From Bacteroidota bacterium (GTDB lineage Bacteria > Bacteroidota > Bacteroidia > AKYH767-A > 2013-40CM-41-45), in assembly GCA_003151745.1 (NCBI GenBank), contig PLYJ01000139.1, positions 1 to 44,826 on the forward strand: a stretch of 44,826 nt of DNA, read 5' to 3'. A program made the position numbers and the translations under genes. A model generated the notes under the pieces. That model ran no database searches. It was not told the DNA's origin and saw only the letters and a list, made by a program, of their open reading frames with translations. This document shows, in pieces, positions 24,417 through 30,824 of this stretch (position 1 is its first letter; each line of letters begins with the position of its first letter).

Positions 24417-24752
24417 TTAAGCTAAACGCCTTCTCACAAAAACCACTCCCAGCCCAAGCACAAGAACAGAAAGAGTAATGAGCGCCCATTGAGAAAGAGC
24501 GGGTACTAACGCTGTAGATGGGCTAATTTCCATCAGGTTAGTAAAGTATGGATTTGCCCCGTTTGCTCCTGTAAAATCAAGCTCTTTGATATACGTTAAT
24601 GTGGATGGATTGAACTGAAATAAAACACCGTCTCCGTTCGTTCCTCCTGCTGAAGTCATTCCATAAAGGTTTTGTGCGGCAAGAAGAGTTGGAAATGTGA
24701 TGCTTGCAAATAGCAAGAAGGTTGTTGCTGTAAGTAAAATTTTAGTTTTCAT
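24417..24752 (-). CDS. Collapsed GloVer-repeat protein with IPTL-CTERM sorting motif
   Basis: The 111-aa product has a signal peptide (1 to about 26, ending TLLAAQ), one and a part GloVer-type repeat (NLYGMTSAGGTNGDGVLFQF, then DFTGANGANPY), and an IPTL-CTERM type end: VPALSQWALITL, a membrane helix, and RRRLA. The full-length family has many GloVer repeats, so most of the body is missing, probably by deletion joining NLMEISPST to the sorting motif. Directly after its stop lie the remains of a T9SS sorting domain. It has a good promoter (24813-24842), so it may still be made as a small membrane protein. Confidence 0.65.
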   Translation of the reverse strand: MKTKILLTATTFLLFASITFPTLLAAQNLYGMTSAGGTNGDGVLFQFNPSTLTYIKELDFTGANGANPYFTNLMEISPSTALVPALSQWALITLSVLVLGLGVVFVRRRLA

Positions 24753-24812
24753 TGTTTTTTCTATTAAAGTTTAAGACTCCCTTCTCTTTTCTTCTTGTTT
24801 ATTAATTCTTAG

Positions 24813-24842
24813 CAAATATACAATTATTGCTTAGTTAAACAA
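24813..24842 (-). promoter_or_regulatory. Promoter of the GloVer/IPTL gene
   Basis: On the minus strand TTG (24842-24840) is followed after 19 bases by TATATTTG (24820-24813), a full match to the Bacteroidota pattern, 60 bases before the ATG at 24752. The rest of 24753-25020 holds no gene I can support. Confidence 0.7.
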
Positions 24843-25020
24843 TCTTTCTGAAAATATATTTATGAATACAAACGCAGAACTTTAGGGCTTCATTTTATGT
24901 GGCGCCAGGTGTCCCAATCTGCCCCTTTTTTATCTAATCAAAATGCAGTCAGGAAAGGATTCCTGAATAGACAGAAAATTGTATAAAACGATTGTTTTTG
25001 TATAAATCCTTCACTTTATG

Positions 25021-25320
25021 AAAAAAATAAATACTGTTTTTGGGAAATAAATACTGTTTCTGAAAAAAGAATGCTTTCTAAAAAAAATAAACAGTGTTTT
25101 TTTAAAATGAATGCTTTTCAGGATAAAAATGTACTTCTTTTTTAAAAAGAATGCTTTCTAAAAAAAATAAGCGCTTATTTTTAAAAAGAGTGTTGTTTTT
25201 AAAAAATAAGTACTTTATTTTTAAAATGAATGCTCTTTAGAAAAAATGAGTGCTTATTTTTTCAGAAACGTACTTTATTTTTTAAAACACTACTTTATTT
25301 TTTAAAAAAGACATGTTTTT
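25021..25320. repeat. 20-bp A/T-tract dyad repeat array (array 3)
   Basis: Fifteen units with a period of 20 bp run for 300 bp. The unit cores (ATACTG, ATGCTT, GTACTT, GCGCTT and variants) start at 25031, 25051, 25071, 25091 and so on to about 25310, with one base of drift near 25210. An A-tract and a T-tract flank each core about 10 bp apart. Some units are full dyads, such as AAAATAAGCGCTTATTTT around 25172. A 27-bp stretch at 25064-25090 recurs exactly at 25144-25170, 80 bp (four units) away. Phased A-tracts predict curved DNA. A 20-bp unit cannot keep a reading frame, so this array is not coding. Confidence 0.88.
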
Positions 25321-25540
25321 ATTTACCTTTTTATGTAAGAAAAGCAGGGAAAGTGTATCGTTTTTTCAAACAAATATCGAAAATTTGATGTTTTTTAACT
25401 ATATACCCTATAATATACGCCTGTTGACGATGTAAGAAAAGTGCCTGAAAACGACGGGCATCTTATTCTATCACCATAGTTGAGCAGAGAGCCTGTTTTC
25501 TATGTTTTAACACTTAATAGATTTACTAAAAAAACTAAAC
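25321..25540. other. Gene-free flank of array 3 with GATGTAAGAAAA words
   Basis: ATGTAAGAAAAG at 25333-25344 and GATGTAAGAAAA at 25430-25441 repeat the word found beside array 2. No gene or RNA is evident before the terminator at 25541. Confidence 0.4.
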
Positions 25541-25573
25541 AAAAAAGCCGCCTCATTGCTGAAGCGGCTTTTT
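25541..25573 (-). terminator. Rho-independent terminator of the heptapeptide-repeat gene
   Basis: GCCGCCTCA and TGAAGCGGC pair (one mismatch, 4-nt loop), flanked by AAAAAA at 25541 and TTTTT to 25573, so it can work on either strand. It lies 22 bases past the stop at 25595. Confidence 0.85.
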
Positions 25574-25594
25574 CAAAACAATCTACACTTAAAC

Positions 25595-26338
25595 TTACTG
25601 AAAGATCAGCTTCCCTTTTGAGATGGAAGTGTTGCCATCCGTAATCTGATAGTAATAGATGCCTGCGCCAAGGTTGGCTCTGTCTAATTGGAAATCACCG
25701 TTGGTCAAAGCTTTCACCATGGCAAGCCTGCCGCTGCCGTCATACATGATGAAGGTAACATTGCCCGATGTGTTTGCAATGTGCATTACCGCACTTTCTA
25801 ACACAGGATTCGGATAGATAGATATGTTCACAGCACCCTGGCTGTTGCCATTGGGATTCTCAAGCCTGTGACCATGACCGCCGCCGCCGCAATGCCCTGT
25901 GTCGTTGCCGCCAAAGCCGCTGTCATTCCATAAATGTCCGCTATCGTGGAAAGTAAATCCGCTGTCGTTCCAAGTGTGGCCGCTATCATGGAAAGTATGA
26001 CCACTGTCGTGCCATGTGTGGCCGCTGTCAATATCCACATGCCCGCTGTCATGCCATGTGTGGCCACTGTTGTGGAATACATGCCCGCTGTCATTACCGA
26101 AATGGCCGCTATCATGGAAAGTGAAACCACTGTCAATCCATGTTATAAGAAGGCTGTCAATAAAGTTGTGAAAAAGACTATCGTTCCAAATAGGAATGCT
26201 GTCATTCCATCCGTGACCTCCCTGTCCCTGATGATGATGATTCTGAGCAGACAACTGCGAAGAAAACAACAGTGACAGAAAGGACATGATCACCATTGTT
26301 TGAAGCCATTTTGAGGCTGATGTAAATTTGATTTTCAT
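25595..26338 (-). CDS. His/Asp-rich heptapeptide-repeat protein, T9SS type A
   Basis: The 247-aa product has a signal peptide (1 to about 31, ending SQLSAQ), a low-complexity region (about 44-149) of about fifteen heptads of the form (T/V)(W/F)(H/N)DSG(H/F), a Gly/His linker (CGGGGHGHR), and a type A sorting domain (ISIYPNPVLESAVM to SKGKLIFQ). It should be exported by the type IX system and displayed or released. Regularly spaced His and Asp suggest divalent-metal binding or a beta-solenoid face, but this is inference; no family is recognised. The repeats are 21 bp in DNA, like the non-coding arrays around it. The terminator is at 25541-25573. Confidence 0.82.
   Translation of the reverse strand: MKIKFTSASKWLQTMVIMSFLSLLFSSQLSAQNHHHQGQGGHGWNDSIPIWNDSLFHNFIDSLLITWIDSGFTFHDSGHFGNDSGHVFHNSGHTWHDSGHVDIDSGHTWHDSGHTFHDSGHTWNDSGFTFHDSGHLWNDSGFGGNDTGHCGGGGHGHRLENPNGNSQGAVNISIYPNPVLESAVMHIANTSGNVTFIMYDGSGRLAMVKALTNGDFQLDRANLGAGIYYYQITDGNTSISKGKLIFQ
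25892..26209 (-). repeat. Coding 21-bp repeats (heptapeptide (W/F)(H/N)DSGH)
   Basis: Residues 44-149 of the T9SS protein are coded by tandem units, mostly 21 bp, two of them lengthened by one codon near residues 57-71. Eleven successive heptads from TFHDSGH to GGNDTGH are in strict register. Because 21 is divisible by three and the units lack stops, other frames also stay open here; those frames are shadows. Confidence 0.88.
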
Positions 26339-26557
26339 AATTCTTGTTTTTATTTTTTGTTGTTAGATTAAATGTTTCCGGATTTATTATTAGATGCTTA
26401 CTGATATTAAATGGTTGGGTGACTCTTAATAAAAACGCGCGCAAGGTATGAAATTGTCTGGAATTAAGGCTTTCAACGTTAAATATTGTTTTTGAAGGGC
26501 TGTTGTCCGGTAAGTACGGAGGTATTTATCCTTGTGCTCATTCAGGATAATTAATTA

Positions 26558-26917
26558 TCAGGGATGTATGGACATGACGGCTTTAAAGTTATTGTTATCG
26601 AATATAGGATAGTCATTGGCATCTGTGAATCCGTCCCCGTTAATGTCCGAATCCACACCGAAGCTGTCGAGATATACAAAAGCCACAGCATTAAAATTGT
26701 CGTAGTCAAAAAACGGATAATCGTTGGCATCAATGAATTGATCCTGGTTGATGTCTCCACTATAAAATGACCAGATGCCTTCACTATATACATCAATTTG
26801 ATTGCTGCCATAAGCCTTGCCGGCACCGGTGGTGAAGTCATAAGAACCTCCGTTACTAATTGTAATAGTATTAGCAGACCATGCCACCACAGAAAACCAC
26901 AGAAATGTTAAACCCAT
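26558..26917 (-). pseudogene. Truncated C-terminal remnant of a large surface protein (EF-hand/dockerin-like pair)
   Basis: The frame (about 119 aa) has SYDFTTGAGKAYGSNQID and two calcium-loop repeats, GDINQDQFIDANDYPFFD and SDINGDGFTDANDYPIFD, ending in KAVMSIHP. This is the usual C-terminus of large Bacteroidota surface proteins, where it follows hundreds of residues that are missing here. The only starts (ATG 26917 or TTG 26920) lie inside a 17-bp inverted repeat, and the first 15 residues look accidental. A decayed end joined to the hairpin is the most likely reading; a short secreted calcium-binding protein is possible. Confidence 0.6.
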
Positions 26918-26948
26918 CAAAAGAGTGAAGAACTCTTTTGATGGGTTT
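26910..26948. repeat. 17-bp perfect inverted repeat at the truncation point
   Basis: The arm from 26910 (AAACCCATCAAAAGAGT, to 26926) is perfectly complementary to 26932-26948 around a 5-nt loop. On the plus strand a TTTATT tail follows, so it could be a terminator, but no plus-strand gene precedes it. It coincides with the broken end of the surface-protein remnant. Confidence 0.75.
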
Positions 26949-27072
26949 ATTCAATTTTGGAACTACTTAACTACTTGAAGATTAGTTTTCTCAAGCCCTT
27001 TTTTAAACACTTTCTACTTCTTCATTTTACAAAACCCCCATTTTAACACAAATTTTCAACATTTCAACAAAA

Positions 27073-27360
27073 AACAGTTGCAAGTCATATATGACTTGCA
27101 ACTGTTCATATATGACTTGTTACTGGTCATGCATGACTCGTTTCAAGTCATATATGCTTTGTTTCAGGTCATTAATGACTCGTAACTGGTCATGTATGTC
27201 CTGTTACTGTTCATATATGAGTTCTTATCAGGTCATATATGACTTGCAACTGTTCATATATGAGTTGTTTCAAAACATATATGGCTTATTACAGGTCATA
27301 TATGTTTTGCTTTAGATCATATATGAACAGAAACAACTCATATATGGATTGATGCAGGTA
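27073..27360. repeat. 21-bp dyad repeat array (array 4) with a 34-bp perfect palindrome
   Basis: Thirteen units from 27077 to 27350 have a 21-bp period (one unit, 27224-27245, is 22 bp), then a partial unit follows. Each centres on TCATATATGA or a near variant, with outer arms GTTNCAGG/ACTTG that are also roughly symmetric. The first units form a perfect 34-bp palindrome at 27073-27106, centred between 27089 and 27090. Units 2 and 9 differ at one base. One plus-strand frame stays open with heptads starting Met, but no coding evidence supports it. It lies between the surface-protein remnant and a small basic ORF. Confidence 0.9.
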
Positions 27361-27491
27361 TTTGCATAATTAAGGCCGCTCTTCCCTACCCTGTTTTAAA
27401 AAAAAACAGGAATGTTTTGAAATTATGCTGCATGACAATAATTAAACCCACACGCAAAACATTGAATGCTTCATGCATTAAACCATTCCGG

Positions 27492-27546
27492 TTAATTGAA
27501 ACAAATGATCTGTTGATTGAAACTAATCAATGAGTGATTGAGGCAG
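27492..27546. repeat. 21-bp mini-array (2.6 units)
   Basis: Units at 27492-27512 and 27513-27533 share TTRATTGAAACWAAT; a partial unit GTGATTGAGGCAG follows to 27546. TTGATT-N6-AATCAA in the second unit is a dyad. It looks like a seed or relic of an array. The stretch 27361-27491 between it and array 4 holds no recognised gene. Confidence 0.55.
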
Positions 27547-27577
27547 CACCATACTCAAATGATAGTGTACAGGGTAT

Positions 27578-27793
27578 TTAATCTAACAAAGCGGGGTCAA
27601 CGGTTTCGGCGCTTTTGCGGTGTTCAAAGCCATCGTTCTTTCTTCCCTGTTTGGTGAGCGGTTTTTGTCTGTTGGCTTTATTGTTAGGATCGAGCATGTC
27701 TGCTCTTTCAGCAACGAGCTGCTTTTTACTTTTTAAGCGGTCTGATAAAGCCAGATGGACTTTGAGTAACTTTTTATATACAGTGCTTTTCAT
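27578..27793 (-). CDS. Small basic hypothetical protein
   Basis: The 71-aa frame starts at the ATG at 27793 (MKSTVYKKLLKVHLALSDRL), 58 bases after the stop of the YrdC-family gene; an earlier in-frame ATG at 27841 adds 16 residues. It is rich in Lys and Arg (KSKKQLVAERADMLD, KQGRKNDGFEHRKS), without membrane segment or signal peptide. I recognise no family. It may be co-transcribed with the YrdC-family gene. Coding is plausible but rests only on frame length and position. Confidence 0.4.
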   Translation of the reverse strand: MKSTVYKKLLKVHLALSDRLKSKKQLVAERADMLDPNNKANRQKPLTKQGRKNDGFEHRKSAETVDPALLD

Positions 27794-27851
27794 AGCAATT
27801 GGATAGTGCGCCTGTGAAGTCAATGGCAAAATATGTGCCACTGACCAAATC

Positions 27852-28469
27852 TCAAACCTCCTCCACCCTGCCCTTTCCCTCTCTAATCACTACAGGCTCG
27901 CTGCCCGTGCAGTCAATGATGGTGGAAGGAGTGAACTCACCCGGGCCGCCATCAATGGTGATGTCCACGTCATTGGCAAACTTTTCGTCAATCATGTCAG
28001 GGTCGGTGGTGTAATCAATCGTGTGGTCTTCATCATGCACGGAGGTAACGATGAGCGGATGTCCAAGTTCATGCACGATGGTGCGGGCAATAGTATTATC
28101 AGGTACCCGGATGCCGATCGTTTTTTTGTTTGACCTGAAGATTTCCGGCACGCTGTTATTAGCATTTAGAATAAAAGTGAAAGGCCCCGGCAAAGAGTTT
28201 TTCATGAGCCGGAAGATGGCTGTATCGAATGGCTTGGTGAAATCGCTGATGTGGCTGAGGTCGTAACAAAGCAAGGAGAAGTTTGCTTTCTCAGGCTTCA
28301 CTCCTTTCAACCTGCATATCCGTTCAAATGCTTTGCGGCTTTGAAGGCTACATGCAAAGGCATACACGGTATCAGTTGGGATGATGACAACGCCGTCTTT
28401 CTCAAGGCACTCAACAATCTGTTGAATGAACTTGCTGTTGATGCTGGTGGGGAACAACGTTAGAAGCAT
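27852..28469 (-). CDS. Sua5/YciO/YrdC family protein (threonylcarbamoyl-AMP synthase-like)
   Basis: The 205-aa product starts at the ATG at 28469 (MLLTLFPTS); an earlier in-frame ATG would be coded by the GGTTTAGG inverted repeat. IPTDTVYAFACSL, KGVKPEKANFSLLCYDLS, LPGPFTFIL and GIRVPDN match the YrdC fold, which binds ATP, threonine and bicarbonate to make the intermediate for t6A modification of tRNAs reading ANN codons. The KP.K region differs a little from the canonical KxR, and it lacks the Sua5 C-terminal domain, so it could be a YciO-like paralogue. It is cytoplasmic, and downstream of a transaldolase-like gene. Confidence 0.82.
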   Translation of the reverse strand: MLLTLFPTSINSKFIQQIVECLEKDGVVIIPTDTVYAFACSLQSRKAFERICRLKGVKPEKANFSLLCYDLSHISDFTKPFDTAIFRLMKNSLPGPFTFILNANNSVPEIFRSNKKTIGIRVPDNTIARTIVHELGHPLIVTSVHDEDHTIDYTTDPDMIDEKFANDVDITIDGGPGEFTPSTIIDCTGSEPVVIREGKGRVEEV

Positions 28470-28484
28470 TGCGCGGAAATATTT

Positions 28485-28577
28485 AAAGGGTTTAGGGTTT
28501 AGAGTTCGCACCTGCACTACTCTTAACGCTAAACTCTAAACTTTTCAAACCCTGAACTCTTTTAACTCTAAACCCTT
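28485..28577. repeat. Word-type inverted repeat (GGTTTAG words) filling the intergenic gap
   Basis: AAAGGGTTTAGGGTTTAGAG (from 28485) pairs with AACTCTAAACCCTT (28564-28577); another AAACTCTAAAC and AAACCCT lie in between. Both arms are built of 6-7-bp words GTTTAGG/GTTTAGA. It occupies nearly all of the space between the YrdC-family gene's ATG and the transaldolase-like gene's stop codon. No T-run follows. Confidence 0.65.
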
Positions 28578-29248
28578 CAAACGGCTGCTTGGGTTTGCTG
28601 CCCCTTCTTATAATCAGAAAGGAACTTGGCAAGGCCTGAATCTGTAAGCGGATGCTTGAGTAAATCAAGAATTGCTGCGAGCGGACACGTTGCTACGTGT
28701 GCTCCGGCTTCTGCACAACGGACAATATGCAACGGACTGCGAATGGAAGCTGCAAGCACCTGTGTTTTGAAATTATAGATGTGGTAGATTTTTACAATCT
28801 GCTCAATCAACAAAATACCATCCTGGTTGATGTCATCCAATCTCCCTAAGAAAGGCGATACATACGTAGCGCCTGCCTTGGCAGCCAGCAATGCCTGGCC
28901 GGGTGAAAACACAAGCGTGCAGTTAGTCTTCGTTCCTTTATCTGAAAAATATTTTAGTGCCTTGATGCCGTCTTTTATCATGGGCACCTTCACCACGATG
29001 CGTTTGTGTAAGGAGGCTAGCCTTTCACCTTCTGTTATTATGCCTTTGAAATCAGTAGCGATCACTTCAGCGCTTACGTCGCCTGTAACGATCTCGCAGA
29101 TGTCAATATAATGCTGCATTATATTTTCTTCGCCTGTGATGCCTTCTTTAGCCATGAGCGAAGGATTGGTAGTGACGCCATCAAGAACGCCTAAGTCTTG
29201 TGCCTCCTTAATCTGTTCTATGTTTGCGGTATCAATAAAGAATTTCAT
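28577..29248 (-). CDS. Transaldolase / fructose-6-phosphate aldolase family protein
   Basis: The 223-aa length fits the short transaldolase subfamily (TalC/MipB/FSA). MKFFIDTANIEQI opens the barrel, GVTTNPSL (24-31) carries the conserved Asn, VVKVPM holds the Schiff-base lysine K87, and TNCTLVFSPGQA and SPFLGRLDD follow. It is a cytoplasmic enzyme that moves dihydroxyacetone units in the pentose phosphate pathway or splits fructose 6-phosphate; the sequence alone does not decide which. With the split transketolase elsewhere in the window it could supply unusual sugar phosphates, but that link is weak. Inverted repeats lie on both sides. Confidence 0.92.
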   Translation of the reverse strand: MKFFIDTANIEQIKEAQDLGVLDGVTTNPSLMAKEGITGEENIMQHYIDICEIVTGDVSAEVIATDFKGIITEGERLASLHKRIVVKVPMIKDGIKALKYFSDKGTKTNCTLVFSPGQALLAAKAGATYVSPFLGRLDDINQDGILLIEQIVKIYHIYNFKTQVLAASIRSPLHIVRCAEAGAHVATCPLAAILDLLKHPLTDSGLAKFLSDYKKGQQTQAAV

Positions 29249-29330
29249 ACAATGGAATTAGAGTTATTATGCAAAAGTAACAACTTGAAGTCTGAAAAAG
29301 TCAATTGTTGAAAAGTTGATTGACAATCTC

Positions 29331-29416
29331 ACCACATAGACACAATAAACATAGAAAAAATACATAGATATTGGCTGAAACTATGTGAAACCTATTTCTC
29401 TATGATTCTACGTGGT
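29331..29416. repeat. Word-type inverted repeat (ACATAGA words)
   Basis: ACCACATAGACACAATAAAC begins the left arm at 29331, and TCTATGATTCTACGTGGT ends the right arm at 29416. Each arm repeats ACATAGA/ATAGA words. The pairing is imperfect but long. It lies between the transaldolase-like gene's start and the SRP RNA's 3' end. Confidence 0.55.
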
Positions 29417-29459
29417 AAAAAAGTTGAGGGGAAATCGTTCCCGAAAAGGCATAAAAAAT

Positions 29460-29554
29460 GGGTAAGCTTACTATATCGCACCGCTCAACTACTTATCCTT
29501 GCTTCCTTCCGGACCTGGGGAGGTTCGCAGGAGCTGGTCGTATAGGACTTACCC
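29460..29554 (-). ncRNA. ffs: Signal recognition particle RNA, small bacterial type
   Basis: The minus strand carries the invariant SRP domain IV core CCAGGTCCGGAAGGAAGCA with its GGAA tetraloop. The ends GGGTAAGT (from 29554) and GCTTACCC (to 29460) pair to close a long hairpin of about 95 nt. With Ffh it targets nascent membrane proteins to the translocon. A -7 box lies just upstream, and CATTTTTTATG follows the closing stem as terminator. Ends are good to a few bases. Confidence 0.92.
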
Positions 29555-29558
29555 GCGG

Positions 29559-29566
29559 CAAAGGTA
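29559..29566 (-). promoter_or_regulatory. -7 box of the SRP RNA gene
   Basis: TACCTTTG on the minus strand matches TAnnTTTG and ends 5 bases before the inferred first base of the SRP RNA. The -33 region falls in the inverted repeat at 29572-29630, with no clear TTG. Confidence 0.6.
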
Positions 29567-29571
29567 ATGAA

Positions 29572-29630
29572 AGTTTACAGTTTACGGTTAGTGATAATGT
29601 TATGATAGGACGAACTGTAAACAGTAAACT
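29572..29630. repeat. Word-type inverted repeat (GTTTACA words)
   Basis: AGTTTACAGTTTACGGTT (29572-29589) pairs with 29613-29630 over 18 positions with two mismatches. Both arms are GTTTAC words 7 bp apart. It lies between two divergent promoters, of SRP RNA and of the DUF4199 operon. Confidence 0.7.
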
Positions 29631-29647
29631 AACTTAATTTGTTTTTC

Positions 29648-29655
29648 TACATTTG
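29648..29655 (+). promoter_or_regulatory. -7 box of the DUF4199/glycosyltransferase operon
   Basis: TACATTTG matches TAnnTTTG and ends 16 bases before the ATG at 29672. No well-spaced -33 TTG is visible, as the upstream bases belong to the inverted repeat. Confidence 0.5.
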
Positions 29656-29671
29656 CCAAAACTCTTTAAAT

Positions 29672-30211
29672 ATGAAAACAAAATCTCAAACCAAAGTGGC
29701 CATGACTTATGGAACAATCCTTGGTCTTACAGGAGCTATCGTTTCCCTTGTGTTTTTCTTTTGTGGAGCTGACCCCCAATCAAAGTATCCGGGATTCATC
29801 AGTTACGTGTTAACAATTATTGCGATTATTTATGGAGTAAAAAATTACCGCGACCAAGAGTTAGGCGGCTTTATTTCCTACGGACAATCTCTTGGAACAG
29901 GCGTCTTAATTGGCTTGTTCAGCGGAATTATTATGGCTGTATTTGTTGTTTTGATGTTCACAGTCATTGATCCGGGATTAACGGAAAAAATAATGGATAC
30001 TGCGCAGCAGAAAATGGCAGATAAATCAATGAGTGAAGAACAAATGGAGACGTCTTTGAAGTGGGCAAGAAAATTCATGTCCCCCCCTTTCCTCTTTATT
30101 TTCTCCATTATAAGTAGTGTTTTCATGTCTTTCATCTTCTCGTTAATCATTTCCATCTTTATGAAAAAAGAACAAAACCCTTTTGATAACAGAGCTACAG
30201 ACACTATTTAA
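29672..30211 (+). CDS. DUF4199 domain membrane protein
   Basis: The 179-aa product starts at the ATG at 29672 (MKTKSQTK); earlier in-frame codons lie at or before the -7 box. It has four predicted membrane helices in the DUF4199 pattern (TYGTILGLTGAIVSLVFFF, a second after YPGFISYV, the YRDQELGGFISYGQSLGTG signature, and a last helix near 140-165). The function of DUF4199 is not established; in Bacteroidota it often precedes a GT2 gene (from memory), as here. A paralogue follows after 39 bp. Confidence 0.85.
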   Translation: MKTKSQTKVAMTYGTILGLTGAIVSLVFFFCGADPQSKYPGFISYVLTIIAIIYGVKNYRDQELGGFISYGQSLGTGVLIGLFSGIIMAVFVVLMFTVIDPGLTEKIMDTAQQKMADKSMSEEQMETSLKWARKFMSPPFLFIFSIISSVFMSFIFSLIISIFMKKEQNPFDNRATDTI

Positions 30212-30250
30212 AATTCCAAAATACAAAAGCATACGAGTTTGAATGCCTCT

Positions 30251-30823
30251 ATGAACAATGTTTCTCCTGTTGATACAACCATAAAGTATGGAGCCATAAG
30301 CGGGCTCTCTGCCTTTGTCTTTTTTGTTATTCTTTGGTTGATGGGTACAAATCCGCTGGGTGGCGGATGGAGCATACTGGGCTGGGTAATACCAATCGTT
30401 TTTACCGTCATGACCATACGTGATTACCGCAACAAGGATTTGGGTGGGTACATTACTTATGGGAAAGGGTTTAGAGCAGGATTGCTGATGGCAGTTTTCT
30501 CCGGATTTCTCTTATCCGTACTGATATATGCATTTATCACTTTTATTGGAAAAAATATTATTCAAATGCAAATTGATGACTTTTACACTAACATGGAAAA
30601 GGTCAGGGGCATTATAAGTGCAGAATATTACGATATGCTGATAAAAAATTTTGAATCTACTAAGAACTATTATAATCCCGCAAATGTTGCGAAGAGCAGC
30701 TTTATAATGCACTTCATCGGTGGACTCATCGTGTCGCTTATAGTGGCAGGAATATATACCAGGAAAGCCCCTGCAACTGACACTTCGGATATTTCTGATG
30801 ATGCTGATTCTAACTTAAACTGA
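30251..30823 (+). CDS. DUF4199 domain membrane protein (paralogue)
   Basis: The 190-aa product starts at the ATG at 30251 (MNNVSP); a TTG four codons earlier is possible. It shares the layout of the preceding protein: IKYGAISGLSAFVFFVILW, the signature YRNKDLGGYITYGKGFRAG, and a last helix near residues 160-180. The tandem pair probably arose by duplication. Its stop is one base before the GT2 start, so translation is likely coupled. It may help the GT2 enzyme handle lipid carriers; this is inference. Confidence 0.85.
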   Translation: MNNVSPVDTTIKYGAISGLSAFVFFVILWLMGTNPLGGGWSILGWVIPIVFTVMTIRDYRNKDLGGYITYGKGFRAGLLMAVFSGFLLSVLIYAFITFIGKNIIQMQIDDFYTNMEKVRGIISAEYYDMLIKNFESTKNYYNPANVAKSSFIMHFIGGLIVSLIVAGIYTRKAPATDTSDISDDADSNLN

Positions 30824-30824
30824 T

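Noticed and set aside
25828-26275. Other long frames over the heptapeptide-repeat region, on both strands
   Set aside because: They are shadows of the 21-bp coding repeats; only the 25595-26338 frame has a signal peptide, a T9SS domain and a terminator.
27091-27315. Met-rich heptad protein in array 4 (plus strand)
   Set aside because: It lies wholly inside the 21-bp array, one unit has an extra base that breaks the register, and Cys/Trp/Tyr-rich heptads show no family.
27073-27360. Plasmid iterons or a replication origin
   Set aside because: Arrays resemble iterons in unit length, but no rep, dnaA or par gene and no DnaA-box cluster is near any of them, and each array has a different core.
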